Shown piece after piece: positions 26,084-37,982 of a stretch of 38,547 bases of DNA. This DNA is from Deltaproteobacteria bacterium. GTDB taxonomy: Bacteria > Myxococcota > JACPTQ01. The stretch covers positions 4,374-42,920 of the forward strand of contig JACPTQ010000024.1 in NCBI GenBank assembly GCA_016192705.1, written 5' to 3'. The notes under the pieces are model-generated. The model ran no database searches, was not told where the DNA came from, and was given only the letters and a program-made list of their open reading frames with translations. The position numbers were made by a program, and so were the translations under genes. Each line of letters begins with the position of its first letter. Position 1 is the stretch's first letter.

Positions 26084-27778
26084 ATGAAACGTAAATCAAA
26101 CATGAATTCCCTTTTCGCGGTTGCCGCACTTCTCTCCTCAGTCTTCGCGATGAGCGATGCGCGCGCGTTCACGCAGAGCGGAGGCCCAGATGCGACCCCC
26201 ATCGGGCACGAGTGGCTTACGGTCGCGGGCGCCAAAGCAACGGGCGGCACGGCCCTGAACCCGAGCGAGAACGAAGTCACCGGCAAGTCGGCCGATTGCG
26301 GCGCCGGTTGTGATCAGTACGACACCAAGAGCCTCAAGGTCTGGTCAGCGGTGATGGGGCAGCGGTGGGTCGACATCATGGGGTTCCTCGTTTTGCCGAA
26401 GCTGCAGGAGAAGCAGTGGTGGGACTCAGTTGCGCAGAACGTCGACCGGGTCCAGTACGACCATTTTTTGCGAAAGAGCACCGAGAAAGGAGACAAGGGC
26501 GCCGTAAAAGCGATTAATGAGTCGATTGCTCGGTTTCGGAAGTACTTCATCGATGCGGCAAATGAAAACTCCGACATGATTCCATTTACCGACGGCGGCG
26601 TAGCGCGAAGTCACCGGAAGGCGATCCGCGCGTATTTCTTTTTCGGCAGGGCCGTCCACCTGTTCCAGGACTCGTTCAGCCCAGAGCACTCTTCACGGGA
26701 CAGCACGGATGGGTACAAAACGATCCTCGATATCAAGTCTTACCTCTGCACCGAAGACAGTCCGCAGCACGGGCACGCGTTCCCGCTTTTTTGGACCTAC
26801 AAAACGAATGGGGACATCATCTGGAAGGAGATGTCGGCCAAACAACCCGGCGAATTTGCGCTTGAGTTCAGTAACTTGAAACCGGAGGCCGCGGCGGCAC
26901 ACGACGCCACGAAAGACCTTTGGGTCGCGTTTGAGCTTTCTCGGGCCAATCCGGGGACGGCGGGTTCTGAGGTCGACAAGATCATTGCGAAGTGGATGAA
27001 GTACAAGCCTGGATCGCCAGCTTCCAAGAATTATGTTGCCTGCGAGAAGGAGCCCCCTAAATCACAGGAGGTTTTGGAAAACGAGCGGGACGCGACGCTG
27101 ACGGCGATTTGCGCCAAATACCCTGGCCAAACTTGCGCCGGTCAAGACGGATTTAACGATTTGGTTCCGCCGTTCCGATGGCCAAGTTTGCCGCCGCTCT
27201 CCGTACTCGCGCCGCCAGAGAAACTGATGACGGCGAGGCCAATAGATGCCCCGATTTCAGCCGACTTCCTCCCCAAGGCTAAGCCAGCGCCGGTCGCGCC
27301 AAAGCCCACGGTGAAAAAAGTAAAGGCGCCGCGAATCGATAAGGGCGGGAAGAAAAATATATTCGAAGGCGAGATTGTCGATCGCCACGGCAAGCTCGCA
27401 AACGTGAAGCTCGATCGGGGCGGCGCTGTATGGGCACTGCTATCGGAGATTCAGCCGCCAGAACAGTACTCGGGGTCTGAGCCTGGGACGATTGGCGGCG
27501 TGCGTTTGAACCCGTTTCGAGTCGGTGACCCGATTGATTGCGGGAGCGCTAAGAAAGACAGAACGTGCATGGTCACTGAGGTCTATGGATACCTCATCAA
27601 GATTGAGTCCGAGGTTGGTCAGATCCGTTGGAGGGTTGCGAGGGATTCAACGAGTCTTCTGACGGATTCGAATCGCGACAATTATCGGAAATGCCTCGAC
27701 GCGAAAACGGGCGCGGACGAAATGACCAAGGCGAAGTTTTGTTACAAGAACAGGGCATCACACGGCGTCACTGAATGA
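26084..27778 (+). CDS. Exported zinc-dependent phospholipase C / S1-P1 nuclease-like protein
   Basis: The product has 564 residues from the ATG at 26084, with AGGGG 7 bases upstream and 11 bases after the lectin gene. A signal peptide covers residues 1 to about 28 (ends SDARA). The helical core shows the metal-site pattern of the Zn-PLC/S1-P1 superfamily: His42 in IGHEW, His127 in YDHF, then GRAVHLFQDSFSPEH with His192, Asp196 and His202 (H-x3-D-x5-H), plus His229 and His231 nearby. Family members cleave phospholipids or nucleic acids with a tri-zinc centre; which substrate applies cannot be read here. A Pro/Lys-rich linker (about 385-430) leads to a C-terminal domain with no assignment, so it is much longer than a typical PLC of about 245 residues. 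Its stop overlaps the next start by four bases (ATGA). Confidence 0.82.
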   Translation: MKRKSNMNSLFAVAALLSSVFAMSDARAFTQSGGPDATPIGHEWLTVAGAKATGGTALNPSENEVTGKSADCGAGCDQYDTKSLKVWSAVMGQRWVDIMGFLVLPKLQEKQWWDSVAQNVDRVQYDHFLRKSTEKGDKGAVKAINESIARFRKYFIDAANENSDMIPFTDGGVARSHRKAIRAYFFFGRAVHLFQDSFSPEHSSRDSTDGYKTILDIKSYLCTEDSPQHGHAFPLFWTYKTNGDIIWKEMSAKQPGEFALEFSNLKPEAAAAHDATKDLWVAFELSRANPGTAGSEVDKIIAKWMKYKPGSPASKNYVACEKEPPKSQEVLENERDATLTAICAKYPGQTCAGQDGFNDLVPPFRWPSLPPLSVLAPPEKLMTARPIDAPISADFLPKAKPAPVAPKPTVKKVKAPRIDKGGKKNIFEGEIVDRHGKLANVKLDRGGAVWALLSEIQPPEQYSGSEPGTIGGVRLNPFRVGDPIDCGSAKKDRTCMVTEVYGYLIKIESEVGQIRWRVARDSTSLLTDSNRDNYRKCLDAKTGADEMTKAKFCYKNRASHGVTE

Positions 27779-28671
27779 GACGAGTCGTTGTAAACGTAGC
27801 GATCGCCCTCCTGGCCGTGCCGGCCGCGGCGTTTAAGCCCAAGTTCCACGAGGAGGTTACGAACGAGGCGCTGAAATTCCTCAAGGCCGAGGTGCGCGCC
27901 GCGATTAACGCGCAGAATAAAGAAGAGGACGTCGCTCGGGCTGGAATCGACTGGTATCACTTCAACGATTGCGCGTTCGAAGGTTCGACGAAACACATTC
28001 GAAAAAAATACAAGGCGCTCGTTAAGGAGTTTCGGAATTCGAAAAAGGCGCTCGCCGGGACGGCGGAATTCGGGGAGCTGCTGCACACCGTGCAAGACTT
28101 TTACGCGCACTCGAACTGGGTTGAAACGGGATTGACCGACCTCGTCGACACGCGACTCGGACAGTGGAGAATCATGCGACCCTGGGACCAGTTTGGCGAC
28201 ACGGTTCTCGTTGCGCTCCCGCTCGACAAGGGAACGCAGGTCTCGCGAAACGGAAAAGTCGTCACAGCGGTAGTCGGTGGCGCGACATTAAAAGGGATCA
28301 TCACGGGGGCAGTGCCGCTTGGCATCAACATCGTTTCAAGTTGCATCGGCGGGAAAGCCAACCTTGGGCACTGGGAAAATATGGTCAAGGAGATGAGCGA
28401 CAGCGCCTATGGAAACGGCCTCAACAAGGACGACCCACCACGCAAGGGACATGCTGAAGCGCGTGCGCTTGCGGTCAAGCAGACGCGGCATGAGTGGTGC
28501 CGACTCGTAAACTTGATGAGCGAAGCGGGCGACGGCGCGAAAGAGCGGTTGTTGGACACTTGGGTTGCTGACAAAAAAGCGGCCGGCGCGGCGTGCCCGG
28601 AAGAGTGGACGAAGGCGTCGTCGTCGCAGGTTGAATTTGACCTCGTGAAGTCTTGGAAACCACGTAAATAA
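27775..28671 (+). CDS. HET-C-like exported protein, copy A
   Basis: The product has 298 residues; its ATG overlaps the preceding TGA (ATGA), a classic coupled junction. The short signal peptide ends near residue 19 (AVPAAA). Likely metal ligands are His25 (FHEEVTNEALKFL), His62 and Asp65 (YHFNDC), and His104, Asp108 and His112 in ELLHTVQDFYAHSNW. The QDFYAHSNWVE block is typical of HET-C, the fungal heterokaryon-incompatibility family with bacterial relatives, which I place near the Zn-PLC fold on motif grounds. A C-terminal block, AVKQTRHEWCRLV, is shared with copy B at 29202-30179. The protein is expected to act outside the cytoplasm. Enzymatic activity, membrane lysis or a purely binding role are all possible; family resemblance is strong and function is inference. 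Confidence 0.82.
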   Translation: MRRVVVNVAIALLAVPAAAFKPKFHEEVTNEALKFLKAEVRAAINAQNKEEDVARAGIDWYHFNDCAFEGSTKHIRKKYKALVKEFRNSKKALAGTAEFGELLHTVQDFYAHSNWVETGLTDLVDTRLGQWRIMRPWDQFGDTVLVALPLDKGTQVSRNGKVVTAVVGGATLKGIITGAVPLGINIVSSCIGGKANLGHWENMVKEMSDSAYGNGLNKDDPPRKGHAEARALAVKQTRHEWCRLVNLMSEAGDGAKERLLDTWVADKKAAGAACPEEWTKASSSQVEFDLVKSWKPRK

Positions 28672-28680
28672 GGAGCACGC

Positions 28681-29160
28681 ATGAAAATGAAAATGACATT
28701 GTTTGGCGCTACCGCAATCGTCCTTCTGGGGTTCGCCGGTGCCGCGTCGGCGCAGTTCATGCGCGATTCGCGTCGGCTGGTCACGACGCAAAAAAAAGCC
28801 CCGCCGCCACAGGAAATGCAGGTGCACAAGTGTCGCGTCACCGCGGTGCGACAATGGTTCATGAGTGGCGACAACACGGAGCACGCTGAAGTCGCGCTCT
28901 CGAAGTGCCTCTATCCTGGCCGCGGCGTTCTGCCATCGTTTTACTTAACGTTCAATCGCAACTACCCGGAGCTCGGAAAACCCATCAACGTGGGGGCGCG
29001 GGTTGTTCCTGAGACGGTTTTCGCGCGTTGGGTCGCGCAGGTGACGGCGGCGATGACTTCGGGCAAAACGCTCTCCGTCTGGTGCGACTCGACCGGCAAG
29101 ATTGTTGACGGGAGAGCCTACTGCAGCGCGCCGCAAGGCATCGGTATCGGTAACGAATAA
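28681..29160 (+). CDS. Small exported hypothetical protein between the HET-C-like genes
   Basis: The product has 159 residues. AAGGAG is 6 bases before the ATG at 28681. A signal peptide with a good hydrophobic core (LFGATAIVLLGFAGAASAQ) is cleaved near residue 25. The mature part holds four Cys residues and a Trp-containing core, and ends in a short Gly/Ile-rich tail. There is no recognised family. Its position between two paralogous HET-C-like genes, nine bases after the first, makes an accessory or immunity-type role worth considering, but an immunity protein would have to work in the periplasm. That is inference only. Confidence 0.75.
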   Translation: MKMKMTLFGATAIVLLGFAGAASAQFMRDSRRLVTTQKKAPPPQEMQVHKCRVTAVRQWFMSGDNTEHAEVALSKCLYPGRGVLPSFYLTFNRNYPELGKPINVGARVVPETVFARWVAQVTAAMTSGKTLSVWCDSTGKIVDGRAYCSAPQGIGIGNE

Positions 29161-29201
29161 CAACCGCAGACGGGTGTTCGATTTAGGATGCGGTTAGACA
29201 A

Positions 29202-30179
29202 ATGAGACTCGTTGTAACAGTTGCGATGACCCTCGTTTCGGCGCGTGCGGGTGCGTTCCATTTTAAGGTTCACGAGGAGACCACGAAGGAAGCGCTCAAG
29301 TTTTTGAAAGCTGGCGTCGTCAGCGAGATAACGGCGAAAAAGCACAAAGAGGAGATTGTCATCACAAAGGGTTTCGTCATGAAACAGATCGTGAAGCGGC
29401 CGCAGGATCTTCACTTCGATGATTGCGATTACGAGGGGTCGACGAAGCGAATTCGTAAGGAATTCAAAGCGGCCGTACAGGAGATCGTGAAGTCAAAGAA
29501 GCAGCTCGCGGGTGCCGACGAGTTCGGCGCGGCGCTTCACACGATTCAGGATTTTTACGCTCACTCGAACTGGGTCGAATCGGGGATAACCGAGCTTGTC
29601 GATTCACGCCTTTCCAACTGGAAACCCCTCACCACGTGGGACGAGATAGGCGACGCAGTTCTCGTCGGCCGAATCCCTGGCCGTATCTCAACCCCCCTCG
29701 ATTCGGTGCTTTCTCAGACTCCCCCAGCTTCTGTGGTTTCCCTGAAAGGACGAGTCGTGAAGGTCAAACTGAGCTTGGGCACACCGCGCTCTAGGGAGCG
29801 AAAAGGGATCATCACGGGGACATATCCCAAGAGCGACAAGGAAAACTGCATCAAGGAGGCCAAATTGGGTCACTGGAAGGAATTGCCGACAGAGATCACG
29901 CATCCCGAAGTTGATAGGGGTGGATTAAACAAGGATGACCATCTGCGGCCTAATTCCCAAAAGGCGATCAATCTCGCGGTGAAACAAACGCGGCATGAAT
30001 GGTGCCGACTCGTACACATGGTTTTTGAAAAAGGCGGAGCGGAAGCTGCGAATCGCCTTATCGACAACTGGGTCAACGACAAAGCCGCGGCCGAGGCGCA
30101 CTGTCCTTCGCCTGCGACCACCTGGCATGGGCCGCCCGTACAATTCAATCCGCTTAAGAGTCTGCGACCGGGAAATTAA
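29202..30179 (+). CDS. HET-C-like exported protein, copy B
   Basis: The product has 325 residues and is a paralog of 27775-28671. A signal peptide ends near residue 18 (ARAGA). Matching metal-type residues are His24 (HEETTKEALKFL), His71 and Asp74 (LHFDDC), and His113, Asp117 and His121 in ALHTIQDFYAHSNW. DNA blocks coding for the AHSNWVE and TRHEWCRLV segments are nearly identical in the two genes, pointing to a fairly recent duplication or strong selection. Compared with copy A it has extra residues before LHFDD and an insertion at about 158-195. The start lacks a strong ribosome-binding site. A five-codon frame (ATG 29188, TGA 29203-29205) ends across this ATG and might couple translation. 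Same family uncertainty as copy A. Confidence 0.82.
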   Translation: MRLVVTVAMTLVSARAGAFHFKVHEETTKEALKFLKAGVVSEITAKKHKEEIVITKGFVMKQIVKRPQDLHFDDCDYEGSTKRIRKEFKAAVQEIVKSKKQLAGADEFGAALHTIQDFYAHSNWVESGITELVDSRLSNWKPLTTWDEIGDAVLVGRIPGRISTPLDSVLSQTPPASVVSLKGRVVKVKLSLGTPRSRERKGIITGTYPKSDKENCIKEAKLGHWKELPTEITHPEVDRGGLNKDDHLRPNSQKAINLAVKQTRHEWCRLVHMVFEKGGAEAANRLIDNWVNDKAAAEAHCPSPATTWHGPPVQFNPLKSLRPGN

Positions 30180-30189
30180 GGAGATGGCG

Positions 30190-31685
30190 ATGTCTAAGAG
30201 AACCATTTTTTCAGTGCTGTTCGTTACATTCGCATTGTCGTGCAAAGACGATCCAGCGCCGGGGAGTGCGCCACCCGTCGTCGACGCGGGTTCGGACGCG
30301 GGAGCTGACGCGGGAGCGGTTGCGGACGGCGGAAGCGGCGATGCGGGCGCGGACGCGGGGGGGGATGCGGGAGCCGATGCGGGAACCGGTGCGGATGCTG
30401 GCGCTGACGCGGGTGCGACAAACCCGTGTGGCGACGCGGGAACAAAGTGTTGGCGAACCGCGGAGTCGCTCGGGGCTGGGAATTCCGCTGAAGTCGCGAT
30501 CGACCCGCAGGGGAATGTGTTCGCGTTGCTGTACCAATACGTGAACCCGGTCTACCGTGTGATTGCGAAGCGATTCAATGCGGCACTCGGGATTTGGGGC
30601 GACGCAGGCGCTATCGACGGAACGATGGGGTCGGGCGCACCCGCGGTCGCGGTCGACACAGCGGGGAATGCCGTCGCGGTCTGGTCACAATTCGACGGCA
30701 CGTGGACCAGCATTTACGCGAACCGTTACAGCGTTGCGAATGGGCAGTGGGGCACGCCGACGCTTATCGAGGCCGACGATCGAAACGCCGTTGTCCCGCT
30801 TGTCGGGGTCGACGCGTACGGCAATGCGACCGTTGTTTGGACGCGATCCGCGGACGGTGGCTTTACCGACTACATGATCTACGCGAACCGGTACACCGCG
30901 GATGGTGGGACCTGGGGCGCCGCGCGGCTCATGGGGCCGGACGGCGGGAACGTCAACCAGTTCGAGCTTGCGGTTAACCCCATGGGGAACGCCGTCGCTG
31001 TTTTTCGTTGGCAGGTCGGCAGCGAAGCGACATGGATGCTTTACGCAAACCACTACAACGTGGCAACCGGTGTTTGGGGCGACGCGGGGCTCGTCGACGA
31101 AACCTCGGGCGGCCAAGGCGCTTACTACCCGGCCGTCGGCATCGACATCGCGGGGAACGCGGTCGCTGTTTGGGTCCGTATCGACGGGTCGTATTACAGC
31201 ATCCTCGCGAGCCGCTACGCGGCGTCATCGGGCACGTGGGGTGATGCGGGAGTTGTTGTGGCTCCAGTCACGGGGAACATCTATCCGCCGCGTCTCGCGA
31301 CCGACCCCGCGGGAAACGTCGTCGCCGTATGGCCGCAAGCCGATGGCGGAACGACGAGCTTCGACCTCTTTGCGAGCCGCTACTCAGCGGACGCGGGCAC
31401 CTGGGGTTCCCCGGTTTTAGTTGACAAGGCCGATGCGAGCGTTGAAGTTCCACGCATCGCGGGCGACGCACTCGGGAACGCCACCGCGGTTTGGCGGCGC
31501 CACAACGGATCGAATTATCGAATCTACTTCGCGCGATACAGCGCTGCGACGAACAGTTGGGGCGATGCCGGGATTCTCCCGGGAAGCGTCTCCGATGGGG
31601 ATAAGCCGCGCGTGGCCGTCAATCCGCAGGGAGACGTCGCCGCACTATGGGAGCAGGCGAGCGCCATCTGGGCGAATCTCTATCG

Positions 31686-31689
<4 letters not shown>
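30190..31689 (+). CDS. Propeller-repeat lipoprotein-like protein, paralog of 1145-2716
   Basis: The ATG at 30190 is chosen over the one at 30184 because AAGGAG at 30178-30183 then sits at the proper 6-base spacing. The product has 499 residues. Its signal sequence ends FALSC (Cys18), a slightly imperfect lipobox. An Asp-Ala-Gly low-complexity linker covers about residues 30-78. Eight repeats of about 45 residues follow, built on VD-x-x-GNA-x-x-VW and closing with (A/S)NRY...W, as expected for a beta-propeller. The linker keeps the folded part away from the membrane anchor. It ends the plus-strand train. Its TAG overlaps by two bases the TAA of the convergent histidine kinase gene, so no terminator separates them. 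Ligand unknown. Confidence 0.86.
30283..30419. repeat. Irregular coding tandem repeat (Asp-Ala-Gly linker)
   Basis: GACGCGGG or GATGCGGG cores recur at spacings that are multiples of three, encoding Asp-Ala-Gly runs in the lipoprotein linker. It is less regular than the equivalent array at 2464-2602, and the unit sequence differs, so the two linkers appear to have expanded separately. Confidence 0.7.
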
Positions 31690-34998
<3,309 letters not shown>

Positions 34999-34999
<1 letters not shown>

Positions 35000-36360
35000 T
35001 GCGTTTTTCGTTTTTTTCTTCCTCCTCATGGCTCCATGGCTCTGTGGCTCTGTGGTTACTCCTTTCATCTTCCTCGATCTCTCTCGCCGCCGGCTGGGAG
35101 ATCCCCGACCACGGTGCGCGTGGGCTCGGACGCGGCGGCGCATTCATCGCGTCGGCCAACGACGGCACCGCGATCGTTTACAACCCGGCCAATCTCGCAT
35201 TCCAGGACGGCACGCGCCTCACGCTCGCCTCGCACTTCATCACGCACCAATCTGATTTCGCGCGCGCGGGCAACGATCCTTTTAGCGGCGCGCCTTTCGC
35301 ACCTGTAACGAACGACGCGGGTGTCTTTTGGGTGCCGTTCATCACGGTCTCGTCGCAGTTTGGCCTCAAGAATTGGACATTCGCGATCGGCGTGCATGGC
35401 CCCAATTCTTACGGCCGCGTGCGCTTCCCGGAGAGTGGCGGGCAACGTTATTCGCTCATCGAGTCCAACTTCGTTGTCATCCAATACAGCTTCGCGGCAG
35501 CGTGGCGCATCAACCGACGCGTCGCCGTCGGTGCGACGGTCGAGTGGGTCGATTCACGGATCAAGTTTCGCGAAAAGATCCCGCTCATCGCAGGGAGCGA
35601 AGACCCCGCGAACGACATCCCGTCGACGGTCGAAGTCGCCGACCATTTTGGATTCAACACAGTCCTCGGTGTTCGCTGGGAGTTCGTCGATGACTTCGTC
35701 TTCGGCCTCTCTGCGCGTCCACCGATCTTCGTGCGCGCAACGGGAACCGTCACATCGTCACCGCCCCCCGGCATCACGATCAGTGGCAACAGCGCGAAGC
35801 TCACCGTGTCGCACCCGGTCGTGGTGCGCGCCGGGGTCGCTTGGATGCAGCCGCGTTTCAACATCGAGGCCGCCGTCGTCTTCGAAGCGTGGTCGGTGCT
35901 CGACGCCTACAAAACGTCGTTCCCCGGCGTGTTCGTCAATCTTGGCACGTCGTCGTTCCCCATTTCGAACATCAACATCCCGACGAACTGGCGCGACACG
36001 TGGAGTTACCGCCTGGGCGGCGACTTTGAGGTCATCCCAAACGTGTTCACGTTGCGCGCGGGCGCTTACTTCGAAACAGCCGCGCCACCACCGAAATACA
36101 CCGCGCTCGACTTCGCGTCGCTCGATCGGGTCGGCGTTTCGGTTGGCGCGTCGGTCGTGTGGCGCGGGATTGAACTCACGCTCGCTTATGCCCACATCTT
36201 CCAGGTTGATCGAACAGTCACCGACAGCGCCGTCGTGCAACCGAACCCCGTTCCCGAAATCGGCGGCACGCCAACCGTCACCGGCAACGGCGCCTTCTCG
36301 TCCAACTTCGACACCTTTTCATTTTCGATTGGCATCCACTTCGACACGTTGCTGAAGTAG
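34999..36360 (+). CDS. FadL/OMPP1/TodX-family outer-membrane transporter
   Basis: The ATG at 34999 overlaps the thiC TAA (TAATG), so the two are coupled. The product has 453 residues with a signal peptide ending about residue 31 (SISLAAG). The mature N-terminus, GWEIPDHGARGLGRGGAF followed by YNPANL (61-66), is the FadL hallmark. The rest alternates in the manner of a long beta-barrel and ends in Phe-x-Ile-Gly-Ile-His-type strands. FadL proteins pass long-chain fatty acids or other hydrophobic molecules across the outer membrane by lateral diffusion. The pairing with thiC is unusual: a thiamin or pyrimidine link is not expected for this family, so the overlap may simply reflect compact packing. 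It ends directly against the stop of folD. Confidence 0.9.
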
Positions 36361-37188
36361 CTAACGGCGTGCGCGCGCCGCGGCGAGCGTATTTGAAAGA
36401 AGCATCGCGACGGTCATCGGGCCCACGCCACCCGGAACGGGTGTGATCCACCCAGCGCGCTCGGCCGCCCGGTCAAACGCCACATCGCCAACGAGCCGGC
36501 CATCCTCGAGCCGATTGATGCCAACGTCGATGACGACGGCACCCGTTCGAATCCAGTCACCATGCACAAACTCGGGCCTGCCGATCGCCGCGACGACAAT
36601 TTCCGCGCGCGCGATCTCAACCGCGAGCTCGATCGTTTTTGAATGGCAAACGGTGACCGTGGCGTCCGCGCGTTGAAGAAGCTGGGCGACCGGCTTTCCC
36701 ACAAGGTTCGACCGCCCAACCACCACCGCACGCTTTCCCGCGATCGCGACACCCGTCGTCTCGATAAGGTGCATGACGCCGAGCGGCGTACACGGCACGT
36801 GCCCCTGCGCCCCCAAGAGCAATCGCCCCGCATTCACCGCGGTGAGCCCATCGACATCTTTTTCCGGCGCGATCGCCTCAATGACCACCCGCTCCGAAAT
36901 CCCCTTCGGCAGCGGCAGCTGCACAAGAATCCCGTCGACCTCCCGATCCGCTGAAAGTCCTCGCACGAGATCGACGACAGCCGCCTCAGTCGTCGCCGTC
37001 GGCAGCCGATGCACCCGCGACACAATTCCGACGTCGCCGCACGCTTTCTCTTTGTTCCGCACGTACACCGTCGACGCCGCATTGTCGCCGACGAGCACGA
37101 CATCGAGCCGCGCGCCGAGCCCCGCTGCGTCCTGCTTGAACTTCTCCCGAAGCGCCGCCGCTGCAGCCTTTCCGTCGATGACCTTCAT
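36361..37188 (-). CDS. folD: Bifunctional methylenetetrahydrofolate dehydrogenase / methenyltetrahydrofolate cyclohydrolase FolD
   Basis: The product has 275 residues, full length for FolD, which interconverts 5,10-methylene-, methenyl- and 10-formyl-tetrahydrofolate with NADP+ in the cytosol. Conserved pieces are VGDNAASTVYVRNKEKAC with catalytic Tyr42 and Lys46, DGILVQLPLP (85-94), PEKDVDG with Asp111, PCTPLGVMHL (132-141), the nucleotide-binding VVVGRSNLVGKP (155-166), VGIN (222-225) and the C-terminal TPVPGGVGPMT. Nothing is missing. It starts two bases after the stop of the TolQ-type gene, with a poor ribosome-binding site, so it is probably translated as the second gene of that pair. 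Its TAG abuts the TAG of the FadL gene on the other strand. Confidence 0.96.
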   Translation of the reverse strand: MKVIDGKAAAAALREKFKQDAAGLGARLDVVLVGDNAASTVYVRNKEKACGDVGIVSRVHRLPTATTEAAVVDLVRGLSADREVDGILVQLPLPKGISERVVIEAIAPEKDVDGLTAVNAGRLLLGAQGHVPCTPLGVMHLIETTGVAIAGKRAVVVGRSNLVGKPVAQLLQRADATVTVCHSKTIELAVEIARAEIVVAAIGRPEFVHGDWIRTGAVVIDVGINRLEDGRLVGDVAFDRAAERAGWITPVPGGVGPMTVAMLLSNTLAAARARR

Positions 37189-37190
37189 CG

Positions 37191-37982
37191 CTATTTAAAA
37201 AAATGCCGCTTCACGATGTTCAAAAAGTCGTTCGAAAAATTCTCCATCTCGGTGATGAGAACTTTGATCTTCGCGAGAAAATAGTTGTACGCCATGACCG
37301 CCGGGATCGCCGCAACGAGCCCGATCGCCGTCGCGATGAGCGCCTCCGAAATTCCGGGCGCCACGGTGTCGAGCCCCGCCTTTTGCTGCACGGCGATTTC
37401 GCGAAACGAATCCATGATGCCCCACACGGTTCCGAAGAGCCCGACAAACGGCGCGGTCGATCCGATCGTCGCTAAAAACGGAACGAGCCGCTCGAGGTGC
37501 GTCGTCTCCGACCCCGACGCGCGTCGAAGCGCCCGCTCGACGTTTTCGAGCCCGCCCTCAACTTCGGCCGCGTCACCACTGCTCCCCTCGGGTTTTTTCA
37601 AGCGCGACAACTCGACGTACCCGGCGCGAAACAGCGATGCCACAGGGCTCCACGTCCCCTCGCCCGTCGCTTGATAAATCGCGTCGAGCCGGCGCGACTG
37701 CCAAAACTGCTCGACGAACGCCTCGCTCTCGCGCTTCGCGCGCCGCAGAATCGTCCACTTATAAACGATGATGAACCACGACGCGACCGAGAGCAGCACG
37801 AGCAAAATCAAGACGCCAAACACGACGTACCGGCCCTCGCGCACCGACAACATCACAAGGTCAAAGAGGTCGCCCGATCGCGCGTGCGCCTTGGGCGCCG
37901 CGGTCGCCACCGCACCCGCCGCACCCGATTTTTCAGCGGCATCAGCCAACATCAGAAACAGCGTGTTCAAATGCACATTCAT
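37191..37982 (-). CDS. TolQ/ExbB/MotA-family proton-channel subunit
   Basis: The product has 263 residues with three membrane spans: about 52-75 (VVFGVLILLVLLSVASWFI), 167-190 and 209-235. The second and third carry the family core (ATIGSTAPFVGLFGTVWGIM and GISEALIATAIGLVAAIPAVM), with the Thr residues and small side chains that line the proton path. An extended Ala-rich N-terminal segment precedes span 1. Such proteins pair with TolR/ExbD to power outer-membrane processes (Tol-Pal or TonB systems), but no TolR/ExbD gene follows; folD does. TolQ is slightly more likely than ExbB from length, but the two cannot be separated here. No clear ribosome-binding site precedes the ATG at 37982. Confidence 0.9.
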   Translation of the reverse strand: MNVHLNTLFLMLADAAEKSGAAGAVATAAPKAHARSGDLFDLVMLSVREGRYVVFGVLILLVLLSVASWFIIVYKWTILRRAKRESEAFVEQFWQSRRLDAIYQATGEGTWSPVASLFRAGYVELSRLKKPEGSSGDAAEVEGGLENVERALRRASGSETTHLERLVPFLATIGSTAPFVGLFGTVWGIMDSFREIAVQQKAGLDTVAPGISEALIATAIGLVAAIPAVMAYNYFLAKIKVLITEMENFSNDFLNIVKRHFFK

